From positions 1 through 64,000 of the forward strand of contig NZ_SMMI01000013.1 in NCBI RefSeq assembly GCF_009733535.1: a DNA stretch of 64,000 nucleotides. Direction: 5' to 3'. The position numbers and the translations under genes were made by a program. Origin of the DNA: Sphingobacterium endophyticum (lineage in GTDB: Bacteria > Bacteroidota > Bacteroidia > Sphingobacteriales > Sphingobacteriaceae). This document shows, in pieces, positions 60,979 to 64,000 of the stretch. The notes beneath the pieces are model-generated. The model was not told the DNA's origin. It did no database searches and saw nothing but the letters and a program-made list of their open reading frames with translations. Positions within the stretch are counted from its first letter, which is position 1. Each line of letters begins with the position of its first letter.

Positions 60979-62676
60979 ATGGATATGAACTCAGAGGTTT
61001 GGGGAATTTTTGCTATGTTTTTTATAACTATCCTCATAGCGATCCCCTTAGGTAAATATATTTCGAATATTTTTTCAGAAGGGCCTAATTATTTAGATAA
61101 ATTATTTGCTCCATTGGAAGGGTTAATTTTAAGAATATCAGGAGTTAACTATCAGAAGGAAATGACTTGGAAGGAGAATTTGGTGGCTCTGTTAACAATT
61201 AACCTGGTTTGGTTTATTATTGGAATGTTAATTTTAATGTTTCAAGGGTATTTACCATTGAATCCAGATGGGAATCCTAATATGACACCTGATCTAGCAT
61301 TTAATACGGCTATTTCATTTGTGGTGAACTGTAATCTTCAACATTATTCTGGAGAGTCAGGAGTAAGTTACCTTTCCCAAACAGGTCTAATGTTCCTACA
61401 ATTTGTAAGTTCTGGTATTGGAATTACAGCAGCAATATTGCTTTTCAAGGCATTTAAAGGAAAGGGTGGTCAAAAGTTGGGTAATTTTTACACGATTTTT
61501 TTGAAGTCTTGTACTCGAATTTTGATGCCAATATCCCTTCTTGTTGCCATCATACTTTTGTGTGAAGGCACACCGATGACCTACTCTGGGAAAGACAAAA
61601 TGATTAATCTAGAAGGTGACAGCATTGAAGTTTCTAGAGGACCAGTTGCAGCCTTCGTTGCGATTAAGCATGTAGGTACTAATGGAGGTGGATTTTTTGG
61701 AGCGAATTCAACCCATCCATTGGAAAACCCTAGTTATCTTACAAATATGGTTGAAATGGTTGCTCAGTTTATCATTCCAGTAGCCATGGTTTTTGCCTTT
61801 GGATTTTTTATCAAGAAAAAGAAGCTGTCATGGATGATTTTTTCAGTCATGACAATTGGATTTCTATGCTTAGCCATACCAAATACGATCATGGAAAGCC
61901 AAGGAAGTCCAACGATTGAGAGGCTTGGGCTTAATCAATCAGGAGGAGCGATGGAAGGGAAAGAAGTTAGAATTGGTGCTGCGGCATCTGGATTTTGGTC
62001 AATTGTCACTACAGTCATTTCAACAGGATCTATCAATTCTATGCATGATAGTAGCATGCCTCTATCGGGAATGAATCAAATGTTAGCGATGATGATCAAT
62101 GGATTTTATGGAGGTAACGGAGTAGGTTTGTTAAATTTCTTTGTCTACATTATTCTAGCTGTATTTATATCAGGTTTAATGGTTGGCCGAACGCCTGAAT
62201 TTTTAGGAAAAAAAGTTGAAGGCAGAGAGATGAAGATTGCAATGCTTGTAGCGCTCCTACATCCATTTTTAATACTGATTGGTACAGCAATAACAGTATC
62301 CTTTCCTTCGATAGGTTCTGATACTACAAATGATCCAGGATTTCATGGGTTTTCAGAAATGCTGTATGAATTTACTTCAGCATCAGCAAATAATGGAAGT
62401 GGTTTTGAAGGATTAGGAGATAATACATTATGGTGGAACATAAGTACAGGTATTGTCCTTTTATTCAGCAGATTTATACCGATAATAGGGCCAATAGCAA
62501 TTGCAGGACTATTATCAGAGAAAAGATTTATTCCCGAAGGATCTGGAACATTAAAAACTGACACCGTCAGTTTTGGCTTCATGGTTTTTGCCGTGATAAT
62601 CATTATTGCTGCACTTGCATTTTTCCCTACTCTTACTCTAGGGCCAGTTGCAGAATATTTTTCAATTAAAAAATAA
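60979..62676 (+). CDS. kdpA: Potassium-transporting ATPase channel subunit KdpA
   Basis: The 565-aa protein has the KdpA length, about ten membrane helices and four selectivity-filter-like loops: VVNCNLQHYSGESG, HVGTNGGGFFGANSTHPLEN, YGGNGVGLLNF and SASANNGSGFEGL. It selects K+ and passes it to KdpB. An ATG at 60979 is used; the next Met (60985) is a possible alternative. It lies in the kdpF-kdpA-kdpB order, and kdpB starts 4 bp after its stop. Confidence 0.97.
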   Translation: MDMNSEVWGIFAMFFITILIAIPLGKYISNIFSEGPNYLDKLFAPLEGLILRISGVNYQKEMTWKENLVALLTINLVWFIIGMLILMFQGYLPLNPDGNPNMTPDLAFNTAISFVVNCNLQHYSGESGVSYLSQTGLMFLQFVSSGIGITAAILLFKAFKGKGGQKLGNFYTIFLKSCTRILMPISLLVAIILLCEGTPMTYSGKDKMINLEGDSIEVSRGPVAAFVAIKHVGTNGGGFFGANSTHPLENPSYLTNMVEMVAQFIIPVAMVFAFGFFIKKKKLSWMIFSVMTIGFLCLAIPNTIMESQGSPTIERLGLNQSGGAMEGKEVRIGAAASGFWSIVTTVISTGSINSMHDSSMPLSGMNQMLAMMINGFYGGNGVGLLNFFVYIILAVFISGLMVGRTPEFLGKKVEGREMKIAMLVALLHPFLILIGTAITVSFPSIGSDTTNDPGFHGFSEMLYEFTSASANNGSGFEGLGDNTLWWNISTGIVLLFSRFIPIIGPIAIAGLLSEKRFIPEGSGTLKTDTVSFGFMVFAVIIIIAALAFFPTLTLGPVAEYFSIKK

Positions 62677-62680
62677 CAAG

Positions 62681-64000
62681 ATGAAATCAGAAAATCCATT
62701 TTTTGATAATGAGCTATTAAAAGCTTCATTCAAGGAATCCTTTATCAAATTGAATCCAAGAATACTGATTCGAAACCCAATCATGTTTACTGTTGAGGTA
62801 TGTGCAGGGATTATGGCTGTAGTATGTTTGGCTATATTAATAGGTGATCAATCACAAGGTAGTTTTACATATAATTTTATTGTTTTTTTGGTTTTACTAT
62901 TGACTTTATTGTTTGCAAATTTTGCGGAATCAATAGCAGAAGCAAGAGGAAAAGCACAGGCAGATAGTTTACGAAAAACAAGAGAAGAAACCCCTGCTAA
63001 ATTAAAGGATGGAAGGACAATATCTTCATCAGAACTTAATAAAGGCGATGAATTTATCTGTGTATCAGGAGATATAATAGCGAGTGATGGAGAGATCATT
63101 GAAGGATTGGCAACGATTGATGAAAGTGCAATTACGGGGGAATCTGCGCCAGTAATAAGAGAGGCTGGAGGTGATCGAAGTTCCGTTACCGGAGGCACAA
63201 AAGTCCTTTCGGACCGGATTATAGTGAAAGTTACAGCGGCATCTGGTGAAAGTTTTTTGGATAAAATGATTTCCTTAGTGGAAGGCGCAAAGCGTCAGAA
63301 AACACCTAATGAAATTGCCTTAACAATTCTGCTTTCTGGATTTACTTTGGTCTTTATCATAGTATGTGTGACCTTAAAACCATTTGCAGATTATTCCAAT
63401 GTTTCAATTAGCATAGCGGCCCTGATTTCATTATTTGTATGTCTTATTCCTACTACGATTGGGGGACTATTATCTGCGATAGGAATTGCCGGAATGGATA
63501 GAGCATTAAGAGCGAATGTTTTGACAAAATCTGGTCGAGCAGTAGAAACTGCAGGAGATATCGATGTATTACTTTTGGATAAAACAGGAACGATAACCAT
63601 AGGTAATAGAAAAGCAACCAAATTTCATTCGATATCAAACGTTGATTCTATAGAATTAATAAAAGCAGCAAGTTTATGTTCCCTGTATGATGAGACCCCA
63701 GAAGGAAAATCCATAATTGAACTTTCGGGATTAGGTAAATCTTCTTTTGCATTAGAGCAATCGAAGGTCATAAAGTTTATTGCAGAAACGAGATGTTCTG
63801 GGATAGATATCTCAAGTCAGAGGATTCGCAAAGGAGCCACCGATTCCATAAAAAGCTTGGTAGAGTCTGCGGGGAATATATTTCCAGAAGAATTGAAGAG
63901 CATCGTAGAGGAAATTTCCGGTAATGGCGGAACACCATTAGTTGTGTCTGTAAATGAAAAGGCTTTAGGAGCAGTTGAATTGCAGGATATTGTAAAACCA
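62681..64000 (+). CDS. kdpB: K+-transporting ATPase catalytic subunit KdpB, 5' part
   Basis: ATG at 62681 opens at least 440 codons to the window edge. The N-terminal membrane part is followed by AEARGKAQADSLRKTR, the actuator TGES (152-155), LIPTTIGGLLSAIGIAGMDR and the phosphorylation site Asp300 in LLDKTGTITIGNR, all typical of KdpB. It hydrolyses ATP to drive K+ uptake through KdpA. The nucleotide and C-terminal membrane regions lie beyond 64000, as must kdpC. Confidence 0.97.
   Translation, partial: MKSENPFFDNELLKASFKESFIKLNPRILIRNPIMFTVEVCAGIMAVVCLAILIGDQSQGSFTYNFIVFLVLLLTLLFANFAESIAEARGKAQADSLRKTREETPAKLKDGRTISSSELNKGDEFICVSGDIIASDGEIIEGLATIDESAITGESAPVIREAGGDRSSVTGGTKVLSDRIIVKVTAASGESFLDKMISLVEGAKRQKTPNEIALTILLSGFTLVFIIVCVTLKPFADYSNVSISIAALISLFVCLIPTTIGGLLSAIGIAGMDRALRANVLTKSGRAVETAGDIDVLLLDKTGTITIGNRKATKFHSISNVDSIELIKAASLCSLYDETPEGKSIIELSGLGKSSFALEQSKVIKFIAETRCSGIDISSQRIRKGATDSIKSLVESAGNIFPEELKSIVEEISGNGGTPLVVSVNEKALGAVELQDIVKP

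Overview
The window reads as chromosomal DNA of a Bacteroidota bacterium, most likely family Sphingobacteriaceae (Sphingobacterium/Pedobacter type). The evidence is low GC, SusC/SusD and other TonB-linked outer-membrane proteins, an S46 peptidase, a GH92 mannosidase, the futalosine menaquinone enzyme MqnC, TAnnTTTG-type promoter elements and few Shine-Dalgarno sequences. The genus is inferred from gene content, not from a marker gene. I saw no rRNA, tRNA or CRISPR array.

Layout. 1-165: N-terminal end of an IS4-like transposase cut by the window edge. 342-4505: divergent S46 peptidase (DPP11-type specificity residue) and ClC channel. 4871-10753: RND efflux operon (adaptor, pump, outer-membrane factor), then a GC-rich palindromic repeat (10930-11069). 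11199-14708: TSUP permease, small membrane protein, thioredoxin-like protein, a group-III truncated haemoglobin with an Fe-S Rrf2/NsrR-like regulator, and a DUF1543 protein. 14718-18490: reverse-strand oxidoreductase, then an ArsC-like/M1 peptidase/carboxypeptidase-regulatory operon. 18655-22389: housekeeping genes (aldolase, Xer recombinase, hibernation factor, ferritin). 22539-28642: outer-membrane barrel protein, quinone reductase, GH92 mannosidase. 28856-30830: reverse-strand mqnC, scpB and a previously untracked 57-aa aspartate-rich protein. 31103-36953: SRPBCC protein, dicarboxylate symporter, FAD oxidoreductase, a duplicated promoter module before a DUF1232 protein, serine hydrolase and lipoprotein.

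37079-44091 is the least ordinary part: a dense island of SRPBCC, VOC/PhnB, DUF1801, DUF6157, DUF1697 and YdeI-like genes. Two reverse-strand transcription units each carry the same 16-bp palindrome (CTTG-N-CTTA-N-GGCAAG) placed exactly 21 bp upstream of a -7-like element, which suggests one unknown regulator. One member, DUF1697, is broken by a single-base frameshift.

44194-46972: aldo/keto reductase, HIBADH-like dehydrogenase and dienelactone hydrolase. 47608-55375: SusC/SusD pair followed by a phosphocholine-type phospholipase C. 55581-58762: P-type ATPase and a thermonuclease-like protein. 59070-64000: NtrC-type sigma-54 response regulator, a string of very small ORFs including kdpF, kdpA and the 5' part of kdpB, giving a potassium-uptake locus that continues beyond the window.
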